This document shows positions 37,950-45,714 of a stretch of 64,000 nt of DNA, piece after piece. Where the stretch lies: positions 310,001 through 374,000 of the forward strand of contig CANLVG010000001.1 in the NCBI GenBank assembly GCA_947494565.1. The letters run 5' to 3'. Within the stretch, counting starts at the first letter, position 1. Each line of letters begins with the position of its first letter. The notes below the pieces were generated by a model. That model saw only the letters and a list, made by a program, of their open reading frames with translations. It made no database searches and was not told the DNA's origin. The DNA is from an uncultured Flavobacteriaceae bacterium (GTDB lineage: Bacteria; Bacteroidota; Bacteroidia; Flavobacteriales; Flavobacteriaceae). Made by a program: the position numbers and the translations under genes.

Positions 37950-38747
37950 TTAATTTGGAAAGACAATTTCATCTTCGATTATTTCCTCTTCACCTAGAGT
38001 AATTTCAAAACCTGCAGTCGATGTTGGAGAAGTAAGAATCCTAATTTTGAAATGCTTGTTTGCCAAAACGGGAGAATACTCTTTTTCCACTACAATGTCA
38101 CTACCATCAATAGCGGTGGCACTTACTTGCAGAGTAAAGATATCCGCTCCCGCAATGAGCTCCCTATTCTCAGGGATATATTTATTAAGCGGGAAAAAGC
38201 CCTTCCTCAAGTCATCATTAGCAGACCATTCCAAACTTGCGGTTGAACTAAATATTTTGACTTTTACATTTGGAAACCTTTCTATTATATCATCTTCAAA
38301 GTCTATTGAAAATGCAGCATCCCATAAGCTCAATATAACATCAACACTTTCTTCAATACCTTCGGAAACCTCAAACTCGGTAAAACCAATGTCAGTTCCA
38401 TAACCCGGAGTGTCGAACCTTTCAAGTGCAGAAATAGAAGGATAGAATATAGCCGTATAAGAGTTTACCGTCAGCTCTATTGGTCTAGGCAGGTCTGAAT
38501 ATTTTGATAGGAAGACGGTATTTCCACTGGTGTTTTCAAAAATATGTACCATAACATTTTCCAACACCTCTTCAATGTTGGGTCTCTTTTTTGAGGATAC
38601 TACCTCAAAGACCTCCTTTTCCGAAAGATTAAATTCAATTGTTCCGAACTGTACGTCATCAGAAGGAGTTTCCGCTATAGTTTCAATCCTACTACATGAA
38701 GAAATTAGAATGACAATTACCAAGCTCCAAAAAAAATTAGTTTTCAT
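37950..38747 (-). CDS. DUF4493-like lipoprotein
   Basis: 265 residues: a lipoprotein signal ending LISSC near residue 18, then a beta-rich region with GTIEFNLSEK, LPRPIELTVNSYTAIFYPS and a C-terminus ending IVFPN. It resembles the protein at 43007 in order of motifs (GTLSI, LPTNIELPAGNYSMLLSN, final ITFPN), so the two are paralogues. The family match to DUF4493 is from memory. It starts 25 bp after the TSP3/LRR gene stop and is probably co-transcribed with it. Confidence 0.7.
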   Translation of the reverse strand: MKTNFFWSLVIVILISSCSRIETIAETPSDDVQFGTIEFNLSEKEVFEVVSSKKRPNIEEVLENVMVHIFENTSGNTVFLSKYSDLPRPIELTVNSYTAIFYPSISALERFDTPGYGTDIGFTEFEVSEGIEESVDVILSLWDAAFSIDFEDDIIERFPNVKVKIFSSTASLEWSANDDLRKGFFPLNKYIPENRELIAGADIFTLQVSATAIDGSDIVVEKEYSPVLANKHFKIRILTSPTSTAGFEITLGEEEIIEDEIVFPN

Positions 38748-38772
38748 AATTCTGCGGTTTTAAGATTAATCA

Positions 38773-40008
38773 TTATTCACAAATATCATCCGAATCAAGC
38801 ACCACTTCCGTATCATCATCAGCCAGGTCACACACCGCTTGAGGAATTGAAGTCACGGGGTTCTCTTCAAGGGAAAGTATTTCCAATCCAGATAAGTTGG
38901 CGAGTGTAGTTGGTATATCGGTTAGACTATTGCCGGATAGATTCAGTGCCTGAAGGCTTGCCATACCCCCTATCCAAATCGGTACCTCGTCAAAGTTTTT
39001 ATTATCGAATACCGCGAGAATCTTAAGATTTCGCAACATAGCAATCTCTTCCGGTATATCACTTATTTCTGAACCCGTGATTCCGAGGGTTATCAAACCT
39101 TCTATTTCACCAATCTCCTTGGGTATATTTTGAACCCCTTCGCAAGCGCACAACAACTCCTGAAGGCTTTTCAAATACCTTATTTCGGGTATAATTTGCG
39201 TAATACCTAGGCCGAATAGTAATCTTAGCCCTATTACTTGACCAGTATCGTCCAAAAAAACACCATTCCAATCGTCCATGTCGCTATTTGACAAATCCCA
39301 TCCAAGACCGTTACCTGGGTTTGATTCATAAAGCAATCGCAACACCTCATATTCACTTAAGTAAGTCTCTGGGCAGCCGTTCAGTTCCGGCAACCCAGGG
39401 TCATCAGGGCAGTCGTCATCCCTATCAATAACACCGTCGTTGTCAGAATCTGGAAACGGACACCCATCATTCACTGCCGGCCCAGCTTCGGTGGGACAGT
39501 CATCATCGTTGTCCGCAATACCATCCCCGTCTGCATCTGGGCAACCGTTCAGTTCTGGCAGTCCCAGATCATCAGGACATACATCTTCCTCATCAGGAAC
39601 GCCATCCCCATCGGAATCGATTTCTCCTCCACAAGAGCCCGGTATCTCAGGGGTAGCATTGGGGTCATTGTCATCACAATCACCCATTTGTCCATACCCA
39701 CAAGCATTATCAGGTACGTAACCGTCCCCGTCTTGGTCATCCAATCGCACGTCACCGTGTCTTTTATGTGCCCTCCAAGCCCTTTTACTAACCTTAATAA
39801 TGCGGCAATGACCGTTTCGCCCGCTATGGCATATCGTTATTTTTTTCTTTTTCGAGTGCCATTTATGCGCTACGCTGGTCAATTCCTCAGATTCTTGCTG
39901 AACCAATTCTTCCTTTTCACAGTTGTAAAAAACAAGACTGAATAGGAGTGCCATCAACAGGCATATACGCTTTGGAGTCCCATTAGATTTTTGTTGTACG
40001 CTTTTCAT
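38773..40008 (-). CDS. Surface lipoprotein with thrombospondin type 3 repeats and leucine-rich repeats
   Basis: 411 residues. The N-terminus is a hydrophobic signal ending near FYNC (lipoprotein), then a basic stretch (WHSKKKKITICHSGRNGHCR). Three to four calcium-binding TSP3 units follow (DSDGDGVPDEEDVCPDD, DADGDGIADNDDDCP, DSDNDGVIDRDDDCPDD). The C-terminal half has leucine-rich repeats of the IPEEIAMLRNLKIL and IPTTLANLSGLEIL type. It is probably a surface adhesion or binding protein. An upstream frame start at 40041 adds 11 residues before the signal and is not favoured. Confidence 0.8.
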   Translation of the reverse strand: MKSVQQKSNGTPKRICLLMALLFSLVFYNCEKEELVQQESEELTSVAHKWHSKKKKITICHSGRNGHCRIIKVSKRAWRAHKRHGDVRLDDQDGDGYVPDNACGYGQMGDCDDNDPNATPEIPGSCGGEIDSDGDGVPDEEDVCPDDLGLPELNGCPDADGDGIADNDDDCPTEAGPAVNDGCPFPDSDNDGVIDRDDDCPDDPGLPELNGCPETYLSEYEVLRLLYESNPGNGLGWDLSNSDMDDWNGVFLDDTGQVIGLRLLFGLGITQIIPEIRYLKSLQELLCACEGVQNIPKEIGEIEGLITLGITGSEISDIPEEIAMLRNLKILAVFDNKNFDEVPIWIGGMASLQALNLSGNSLTDIPTTLANLSGLEILSLEENPVTSIPQAVCDLADDDTEVVLDSDDICE

Positions 40009-40148
40009 ATGTTTCAATTTTGTTTTGACGATTTGGCACAAGTATGGCTGTCCGAGATAGCCCCTTTGGCTGTCAGATTGTTACTAGTATGGTCTACATG
40101 GGAGAATTCTACACCTGCAATTTAACCCCTTGGTGAACAAGTCCGTTG

Positions 40149-40183
40149 CCGCGGGGTTGCAAAAGCTTGCGCCCAGGTTGCAC
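40149..40183 (-). repeat. GCAACC-type repeat, copy B
   Basis: On the minus strand it reads GCAACCTGGGCGCAAGCTTT then TGCAACCCC, matching copy A at 41950-41983 (GTAACCTAAGTGCAA then CGCAACCTGCGG) at roughly 24 of 34 positions. The spaced GCAACC/GCAA/GCAACC units resemble direct-repeat regulator sites. Confidence 0.5.
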
Positions 40184-40199
40184 TATAAAAAATTGATTG

Positions 40200-40367
40200 C
40201 TATGAGGAGGTGGTTCGCCAACCGGGATTCGTTATATCAGGTGGATCGAAGAAGTTCTCCTGCTTTAAGATCTTGCCTTCTGCATCGACTACGAAGCGAT
40301 CTACGATACGCAGCGTACATTTTGGGTGGGTCATATGACAATGAAGTTGGTGGTAACAACACTCAAA
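40200..40367 (-). pseudogene. C-terminal remnant of an NTF2/SnoaL-like gene
   Basis: The minus frame from 40367 to a TAG at 40200 reads as a plausible protein end: QLHCHMTHPKCTLRIVDRF, then VVDAEGKILKQENFFDPPD, then ITNPGWR before the stop. The HCHMTHPK and GKI-QENFFDP-TNPGW pattern is that of NTF2-fold/SnoaL-like proteins. There is an in-frame TGA at 40368-40370 and no usable start or N-terminal half, so the gene is broken. It lies downstream of three intact SnoaL-like genes on the same strand, as the last member of that array. Confidence 0.65.
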
Positions 40368-40431
40368 TCATTGTTGACATGGGTATCTTTTGTTGATTAG
40401 TGTAGTTGTAATTTAAATCTTTTGGTGAGAA

Positions 40432-40959
40432 TTATTTTGCCACTTCCAAATCTTCGAGGATCCCGGTGAAGTCCTTAAGCATGCCCCATTTCTCACCAAA
40501 TCGTCCGTCGACGACATCGAAATACCAGACTTCGTCCCAAGAAAGTTCTTGGTTTTTTGGTTCAAAAGCGGCAATGGCTTCGTCCCCATAACTGCCACTT
40601 TCGATGGGATAGGTCGCTCCATAGTTCGCGGTAATCCCGAGCCAAACGATACACTCCTGACCATCGACCGCCATATGCTTTAGGGTTGAACTGTAGTTTG
40701 TGTACGACTCTCGAAACACCGCATGTTCCCTGAGAAATGCTTCGGAATCCGCTGGTAGGTATTTCAGGATCTTCGTGTTCCAATCCGGACCTTTTAAATC
40801 ATTGAGATATCCTTCAATGAATGTTTTAGTATGCGCCTCGGTCTGTGCCATGGCTTCATGTTCCGCTACCGCAGCTTTAAGTTTTTGGTTTTCCGCCGTG
40901 TGGGTCTCTGCACATGAGGCCAAGACCATCACGATGAATAGAAGAAGTTTGTTTTTCAT
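40432..40959 (-). CDS. Lipoprotein with NTF2/SnoaL-like domain
   Basis: 175 residues: a lipoprotein signal (LLLFIVMVLASC), a short helix, then a SnoaL/ester-cyclase-like cone fold (FIEGYLNDLKGPDWNTKILKYL; VVDGRFGEKWGMLKDF at the end). No catalytic residues can be assigned. The start is the ATG at 40959 giving a proper signal; upstream codons overlap the previous gene. It is the third SnoaL-like gene of a minus-strand set following the AraC gene. Confidence 0.75.
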   Translation of the reverse strand: MKNKLLLFIVMVLASCAETHTAENQKLKAAVAEHEAMAQTEAHTKTFIEGYLNDLKGPDWNTKILKYLPADSEAFLREHAVFRESYTNYSSTLKHMAVDGQECIVWLGITANYGATYPIESGSYGDEAIAAFEPKNQELSWDEVWYFDVVDGRFGEKWGMLKDFTGILEDLEVAK

Positions 40960-40976
40960 ACGAATCGGTGAATAAG

Positions 40977-41366
40977 TTATGCTGTGGTTTGGGCTTGCAT
41001 GACCCCCAATTGCTCCATCAGGATCATTTGATCGGCAACCAACCACATATCGGTGATCTTTTCATTTTCAATGGTATAGCGAATAACAAAGGGCAGATCC
41101 ATTTGGCCTCCGGTGGGCGGTATCCCTTGGTATTCCCCTTTATGGGTACCCGTAGCCCTTCCATAAACAATGACCCGATTGCCTTCGGTGATCATTTCCA
41201 TGATAAAGAGTTCATACTTCGGAAAAGCACGGTCGAAAAATTGAATATGGTCGATCAGTTTTGGATCTTCCATAAAGCGTTCACATAGTTCCCGGGTCTT
41301 TTCAACACCCGATATCGCATTGTAATACTTGATAATAAACGCTTTGTTCTTCTTTAGTTGGTCCAT
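40977..41366 (-). CDS. SnoaL-like polyketide cyclase family protein (tandem copy 2)
   Basis: 129 residues with the SnoaL pattern: FIIKYYNAISGVEKTRELCERF, HIQFFDRAFPKYELFI, VIVYGRATGTHKGEYQGIPPTG and ITDMWLVADQMILMEQLGVM. It closely resembles the neighbouring 41376 gene across its whole length, a tandem duplication with 9 bp between genes. Members of this family are enzymes or ligand carriers; the function here is unknown. Confidence 0.82.
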   Translation of the reverse strand: MDQLKKNKAFIIKYYNAISGVEKTRELCERFMEDPKLIDHIQFFDRAFPKYELFIMEMITEGNRVIVYGRATGTHKGEYQGIPPTGGQMDLPFVIRYTIENEKITDMWLVADQMILMEQLGVMQAQTTA

Positions 41367-41375
41367 AGTTCGTGC

Positions 41376-41768
41376 TTAATTTTCAACGGTTTGAGGTTCC
41401 ATAATACCCAATTGTTCCAACAACAACATCTGATCTGCAATCAGCCAATGGTCCACTATTTTTGCCTTCTCTATCGTATAACGCACTGCAAACGGTAAGT
41501 CCATTTTTCTTCCAGTTGCTGGAATTCCGTTAAACGCACCTGTATTGACCCCAGTAGCTCTACCTTGGATCAAGACTTTATTCCCTTCGGCCATGATTTC
41601 CTCGATAAACAATTCGTATTTCGGGAAAGCACCTTCGAAGAATTCGATATGCGCTATCAAATTTTCATCAGAGGTATACTGTTCGGATAATGCCCTGGTT
41701 TTTTCATTCCCGGAAATGGCATTGAAATATGTAATGATAAACTCCCTGTTCTTTTTTAGCTGTTCCAT
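41376..41768 (-). CDS. SnoaL-like polyketide cyclase family protein (tandem copy 1)
   Basis: 130 residues, same architecture as the next gene (FIITYFNAISGNEKTRALSEQY, HIEFFEGAFPKYELFIEEI, GIPATGRKMDLPFAVRYTIE, WLIADQMLLLEQLGIM). Its start codon lies 11 bp after the end of dispersed element copy 2, so the element forms its 5' leader. Probably first in the SnoaL gene set, and downstream of the AraC gene on the same strand. Confidence 0.83.
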   Translation of the reverse strand: MEQLKKNREFIITYFNAISGNEKTRALSEQYTSDENLIAHIEFFEGAFPKYELFIEEIMAEGNKVLIQGRATGVNTGAFNGIPATGRKMDLPFAVRYTIEKAKIVDHWLIADQMLLLEQLGIMEPQTVEN

Positions 41769-41778
41769 AGGATTGTTA

Positions 41779-41899
41779 TTTACTCGATAATCGAGATTTA
41801 AAATGCTCCGACGCCTGCCTGCCGGACAGGCGGGCTTGTGTCAAAATCAATGTTACTTTTACTTCTAATGCCTCGCGGGCTCGCTCCGAGGTTATTTAC
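41779..41899 (-). repeat. Dispersed hairpin element, copy 2 (upstream of the SnoaL genes)
   Basis: About 121 bp on the minus strand, matching copies at 32881 and 63242. It contains an extra GC-rich palindrome (CCTGCC/GGCAGG type, around 41813-41834) that copy 1 lacks. It is oriented toward the SnoaL-like gene and ends 11 bp before its ATG. Confidence 0.85.
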
Positions 41900-41949
41900 T
41901 GTTATTGGACGAGGATAAAGGTAGGAACGCTATGGTATGGAAAATTGAC

Positions 41950-41983
41950 CGCAGGTTGCGAAAAATTGCACTTAGGTTACATT
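41950..41983 (-). repeat. GCAACC-type repeat, copy A
   Basis: Overlaps the last codons and stop of the AraC gene; related to copy B at 40149-40183. Between the two copies lie the SnoaL-like genes, so the pair brackets that module. Confidence 0.45.
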
Positions 41984-42841
41984 TCTGCTTTTGACGAAAT
42001 CAGAGGGATTAAAACCGAACTCCTTTTGGAAGGATCGCGTAAAGTGGCTCTTGCTGGCAAACCCGACCTCATAGCATACCTCGCTTACGTTCAAATCTTT
42101 ATCTTTCGCCTGCAACAGGCCTTTCGCTTTTTCCAATCGCGTGAAACGCAAATACCGTTGCGGTGACATTTGGGTCAGCGCCTTGATCTTGCGAAACAAT
42201 TGCGTTCGACTCAAGGCCATAGCATCGGCCAAGGTATCTACCTTAAAATCAGGATTCGATATATGCGATTGAATCACAGCGTTCACCTTTTTCAAAAAAA
42301 CGCCTTCGGTGCTACTTTTTTGCTCCGCGGCCTTGACCATATTGTCCGTATTCGAGAAGTGTGTGGTCAGGCGTTTGACCACGGCCGCATAGTAATTGGG
42401 GTATTTTTTAGGAAGCAACGTACCCTTGCTGTCCTCTTTTTTGAGAAAAGAACCCTGGGCATTTGTCGGTATGGATACCGTAAATCGGGTGCCGCTCTTC
42501 TTTCGTTCTACCAGAAGTCCGTTTTTGATGGAGGACAGTAGCTCACCCAATTTCGATAGGTCGACCCCCGTATTCTCAATGGCCAATAGGCAGCGACCAG
42601 TATGTTCGTTGCACTGGCCTATGGACACCGTGACCTGATACGATTGTGGCGTATAGGTAATCACACGACTGAGCAGCACAGTGATTTCCGATAAGGTCTC
42701 TTCAGGATTGTAGGAGGCTTGCAAATGCGACACTTCCGATTCAAAAACCAAACCCACCTCTTGTGCAGCGGCATAGGGCTGCAGGCCTGTAACCAGACCA
42801 CGGAATAGGGGGACTAAATCTGCAGTGACATGAAATCCCAT
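41972..42841 (-). CDS. AraC-family regulator with degenerate histidine-kinase ATPase-like N-terminus
   Basis: 289 residues. The C-terminal 100 are an AraC double HTH (VDTLADAMALSRTQLFRKIK; VCYEVGFASKSHFTRSFQKEF). The N-terminal half looks like a worn HATPase_c fold: an N-box-like LSEITVLLSRVITYTPQS lacking its key Asn, a G1-like AIENTGVDL and a G2-like SGTRFTVSIP. No H-box, receiver or membrane segment is present. It resembles the tail of a hybrid two-component regulator that lost its sensor. It is followed by the SnoaL gene set on the same strand, its likely target. Confidence 0.75.
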   Translation of the reverse strand: MGFHVTADLVPLFRGLVTGLQPYAAAQEVGLVFESEVSHLQASYNPEETLSEITVLLSRVITYTPQSYQVTVSIGQCNEHTGRCLLAIENTGVDLSKLGELLSSIKNGLLVERKKSGTRFTVSIPTNAQGSFLKKEDSKGTLLPKKYPNYYAAVVKRLTTHFSNTDNMVKAAEQKSSTEGVFLKKVNAVIQSHISNPDFKVDTLADAMALSRTQLFRKIKALTQMSPQRYLRFTRLEKAKGLLQAKDKDLNVSEVCYEVGFASKSHFTRSFQKEFGFNPSDFVKSRNVT

Positions 42842-43006
42842 CGAAACGATCGCTATAGTTAGTGTTCACAAAAGGTATCGTTTTTTTTCACAAAATGCCA
42901 ATACTTTTTAGCGATGGTCAGCAAGACCGCAGCCGAATGCTACCCATTTTAGGGCTTCCTTAGGCAAATGTGCGCTTAGGATTACCGACTGAATCGTGCT
43001 TTTTTC

Positions 43007-43858
43007 TCAATTTGGAAACGTAATGATTTCCGTGAGATCCTCTTCAGAGGCAATGGTGACATTTAATGATGTGGTGGTGGGATCGGCCATCTCTACATTG
43101 ATCGTATACTGTTGATTTCCTGTTGCGCCTTTGATGACCCGTGAGACCCGTATGTCATCTCCCGATGGTCCTGTTGCAGAAATAAGGATGAACAACTCCC
43201 CGGTGTGTTCGGTAAAACCGGAAGTGTGATTTCCCGAAAACAAACTATGGTATCCCCGACGGCCATTATCGACGACCTCATATCGTAAGGGTGTCGGAAA
43301 TTCCGAAAAGATGGATGCGGGCAGTTGAGACCTGGCCACATAGGCCGATACATCAGGATATGCCGCCACAATAGCACTGGAGAAATTTACCGTGGTGGCC
43401 AAATCCAATAGTTTCAAAACGGGATTCAATTTCGTATTCGTAGCCGCTACGATTTCAAAATTCGGAATATAATCGCCGTACACCCCTTGATCAAAACGCA
43501 CGTCGCTTAAGGGAAAGTTCGATAGCAACATCGAATAGTTGCCCGCCGGCAGCTCAATGTTCGTAGGCAGATCACGATAGTTCTCGGAAACGAAAATGGT
43601 CTGTCCGTCGACACTGGTAATCTCGACCAGCATCAAATCCAACGCTTCCTCCAAGGTCAAGGCCCGCGCTGTCGTGATGTTTATCGCGCCCTTCAACTGG
43701 GCGGTAATGCTGAGGGTGCCCTTGTCCACTTCAGCAGCAGTAGGTTCATCAATTTCCGTTTGGGTAAGAACGGCCTCAGCTAGATTGTCTTTTTGACAAT
43801 TTGAGGCGAGCAGTGCAACGATGACCAAACAACAAAAATACTTTAGACTATGTATCAT
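43007..43858 (-). CDS. DUF4493-like lipoprotein, paralogue of the 37950 gene
   Basis: 283 residues with a lipoprotein signal (IVALLASNC). It has GTLSITAQLKG, LPTNIELPAGNYSMLLSNFP, YVARSQLPASIF and a final EIITFPN. The layout matches the 37950 protein, ending in the same FPN tail. The function is unknown; such lipoproteins are probably surface-located. No co-transcribed partner is obvious. Confidence 0.7.
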   Translation of the reverse strand: MIHSLKYFCCLVIVALLASNCQKDNLAEAVLTQTEIDEPTAAEVDKGTLSITAQLKGAINITTARALTLEEALDLMLVEITSVDGQTIFVSENYRDLPTNIELPAGNYSMLLSNFPLSDVRFDQGVYGDYIPNFEIVAATNTKLNPVLKLLDLATTVNFSSAIVAAYPDVSAYVARSQLPASIFSEFPTPLRYEVVDNGRRGYHSLFSGNHTSGFTEHTGELFILISATGPSGDDIRVSRVIKGATGNQQYTINVEMADPTTTSLNVTIASEEDLTEIITFPN

Positions 43859-43983
43859 GATTTCTTCTGTTAAGGGTTACTGATCTTTAAGGCTTTATGT
43901 AGTGGCCAAAAAAAGGTTAACCCATCACAAGAAAATTTTGGATGTCGTTTGAATACTTTAAGGGTCTTCGTTAGAAAACAGGA

Positions 43984-45378
43984 CTACCAACTTACCCCTG
44001 CCCCGCCCCCACCGGAACTGCCTCCCCCAAAACTGGATGAAGAGGAACTGCTGCTCGAAGAAGATGAAAAAGAGCTGCTCGATGAAGATGAGGCGCTACT
44101 GGAACGGACTTTCCGTGGGAGGGTGATCTCTTTTTCCTCCTGATAATTGCAGTTGCGGCATTCGTAGGTGTCGATACGGGTACCGGCATGGTCGTAGGTC
44201 GCCGAAACCACGACCAAAGAGGTCCGCTTGCCAAAGGTTTGATACCCACATTGCCGACATGAGGTATAGTCCCGGCCATTGGGACCCTCATATTCCAAGA
44301 TCATCACATCGCTTTGATCCTCGGTCATCCAGACGTCATAGAGCACCGATTTCAGTTCCTCTTCCAAGAGCTGCACCTCTTCCAAAAAATCGATTTCATC
44401 GTAATTGGAAAGCAGGGTCATCGGTTGCCCGTTCTTTTTGCTAAAACGGGGCGCGTAGCGGTAGTGGTCCAAACGCTTTTTGGTCATTCGGGCAAAGAAG
44501 AGCATGGGTAGCGGAAAGAGCATATCGGTACACCCGAACTTTAATTGGTACAACCGCAGGTATTTGTCGTAATAGTCATCCTTCGAACGTTGAATGGCAA
44601 ATGCTTGACCGAAATACCAAAAGCCCATAACCAAACAGATCAGCCCGTAGAGGACCAACAACAGGTGGTACCATTGCCATGCAAAGGCCGGTGCCTCATG
44701 CAATACCCCATAGCCATAGACGTCATCGATGGCCTCGGGACGTTCTAAAAAGGAGGTGATCCGAAGTACCGCCTGTTCGATACCGCCTGCATAATCCCCT
44801 TGCCGAAAACGGGGTACAATTTCATTTGTCCCGATCCGGTAGCAGACCACATCGGTCAAAATGCCCTCCAAACCATAACCCACCTCGAATTCGGTACGAC
44901 GCTGGTCCATCACGGTCAAAATCAATAGTCCGTTATCGGTATCCGCCTTTCCGATGCCCCATTTTTCGAACAGGGCTACCGCAAAGCTTTTAGGGATGTC
45001 TTGTCCGATACTCGGTAGTAGTACCACGGCGACTTCCACGGAGGACTTTTGCTCCAATGCATACAGCCGTTCATTGATCCGCTGCTGCGCGCCCGAATCG
45101 ATAAGCCCTGTAGGGTCGACGATGGAGCCTCGGAGCCCTGGGCCACGGGGACTCGGTACGGTTTCTACCGTATACACCTCAATATTGGGGTCGTATGTGG
45201 GCGCGGTAAAAATGGGATAGGTCAGAGCTTCGGCCTCTAGGCGTTGGCGTTCCAACATCCGGCGATAGGCATCTTCGGTAATGGAATCGAGATCCGGGGC
45301 CGGACTTTGCTGAGAGAAAGCGGTAAAGGGGACGACCACTAGCAAGAGTATCGTAAAAAAGGAAAAGGGCTGTCGCAT
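43984..45378 (-). CDS. TPM-domain membrane protein with zinc-ribbon-like cysteines and Ser-rich tail
   Basis: 464 residues: a signal peptide, a TPM phosphatase-like domain at about 80-200 (GLIDSGAQQRINERLYALEQ, VEVAVVLLPSIGQDI, VGYGLEGILTD), then a transmembrane helix near 230-250 (LLLVLYGLICLVMGFWYF). A cytosolic region follows with two CxxC pairs (SCRQCGYQT and ECRNCNYQE). It ends in a long Ser run and a Gly-rich stretch before GVSW, typical of YgcG-type proteins. It may act in membrane-protein quality control or photosystem-type repair analogues; the exact role is unknown. Confidence 0.85.
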   Translation of the reverse strand: MRQPFSFFTILLLVVVPFTAFSQQSPAPDLDSITEDAYRRMLERQRLEAEALTYPIFTAPTYDPNIEVYTVETVPSPRGPGLRGSIVDPTGLIDSGAQQRINERLYALEQKSSVEVAVVLLPSIGQDIPKSFAVALFEKWGIGKADTDNGLLILTVMDQRRTEFEVGYGLEGILTDVVCYRIGTNEIVPRFRQGDYAGGIEQAVLRITSFLERPEAIDDVYGYGVLHEAPAFAWQWYHLLLVLYGLICLVMGFWYFGQAFAIQRSKDDYYDKYLRLYQLKFGCTDMLFPLPMLFFARMTKKRLDHYRYAPRFSKKNGQPMTLLSNYDEIDFLEEVQLLEEELKSVLYDVWMTEDQSDVMILEYEGPNGRDYTSCRQCGYQTFGKRTSLVVVSATYDHAGTRIDTYECRNCNYQEEKEITLPRKVRSSSASSSSSSSFSSSSSSSSSSSSFGGGSSGGGGAGVSW

Positions 45379-45714
45379 AACTTGTCTCCAAAGGGAACGT
45401 TTTCAAAGCTAGAAAATTATCAGGTGCGGTGTACCCCTGAAAGTCGGGTAGGATTCACAAATAATGCCATACGAGATCGATTACGGATTTTCGTAAGGGA
45501 TTTGTGGGATTTTATGTAAATTCGGAACGGTATTGGGGTCCTGGTTAGCGGTGAGGCTCAAGGGATTGCATATAGCAACCAAAATAGATAGCATCGCGCC
45601 AAAACGGAAGGAACGAAATGGATGCCACTACGTATCGCTTTTGATGCCCATATGGTGGTGTATCAAGATGTAACTTACATCGATATAAACATGTTAGGCT
45701 GCATTTAAAAAACT
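45379..45714. other. 336-bp interval before the AT-rich island
   Basis: No supported gene. Near the right end are an interrupted palindrome GATGTAA-c-TTACATC (45667-45681) and, 12 bp later, GTTAGGC (45693-45699), which matches the GTTRRRY core of integron attC sites. The base composition changes here from that of the neighbouring chromosome to clearly AT-rich, marking the left edge of the island. Confidence 0.5.

Larger units (their letters stand above)
40009..40431. other. 423-bp interval without an intact gene
   Basis: Between the TSP3/LRR gene start and the SnoaL-like lipoprotein gene stop, both on the minus strand. It contains the 3' fragment of a decayed NTF2-fold gene (40200-40367) and a 35-bp sequence (40149-40183) related to one at the end of the AraC gene. 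The 88-residue plus-strand frame across it is the antisense of the fragment. Confidence 0.7.

Noticed and set aside
40130-40396. 88-residue plus-strand frame in the gap after the TSP3/LRR gene
   Set aside because: It is the antisense of a minus-strand NTF2-like remnant, which reads as a real protein end.
43949-44143. Acidic 64-residue plus-strand frame
   Set aside because: It is the antisense of the Ser-rich and Gly-rich tail of the TPM-domain gene.
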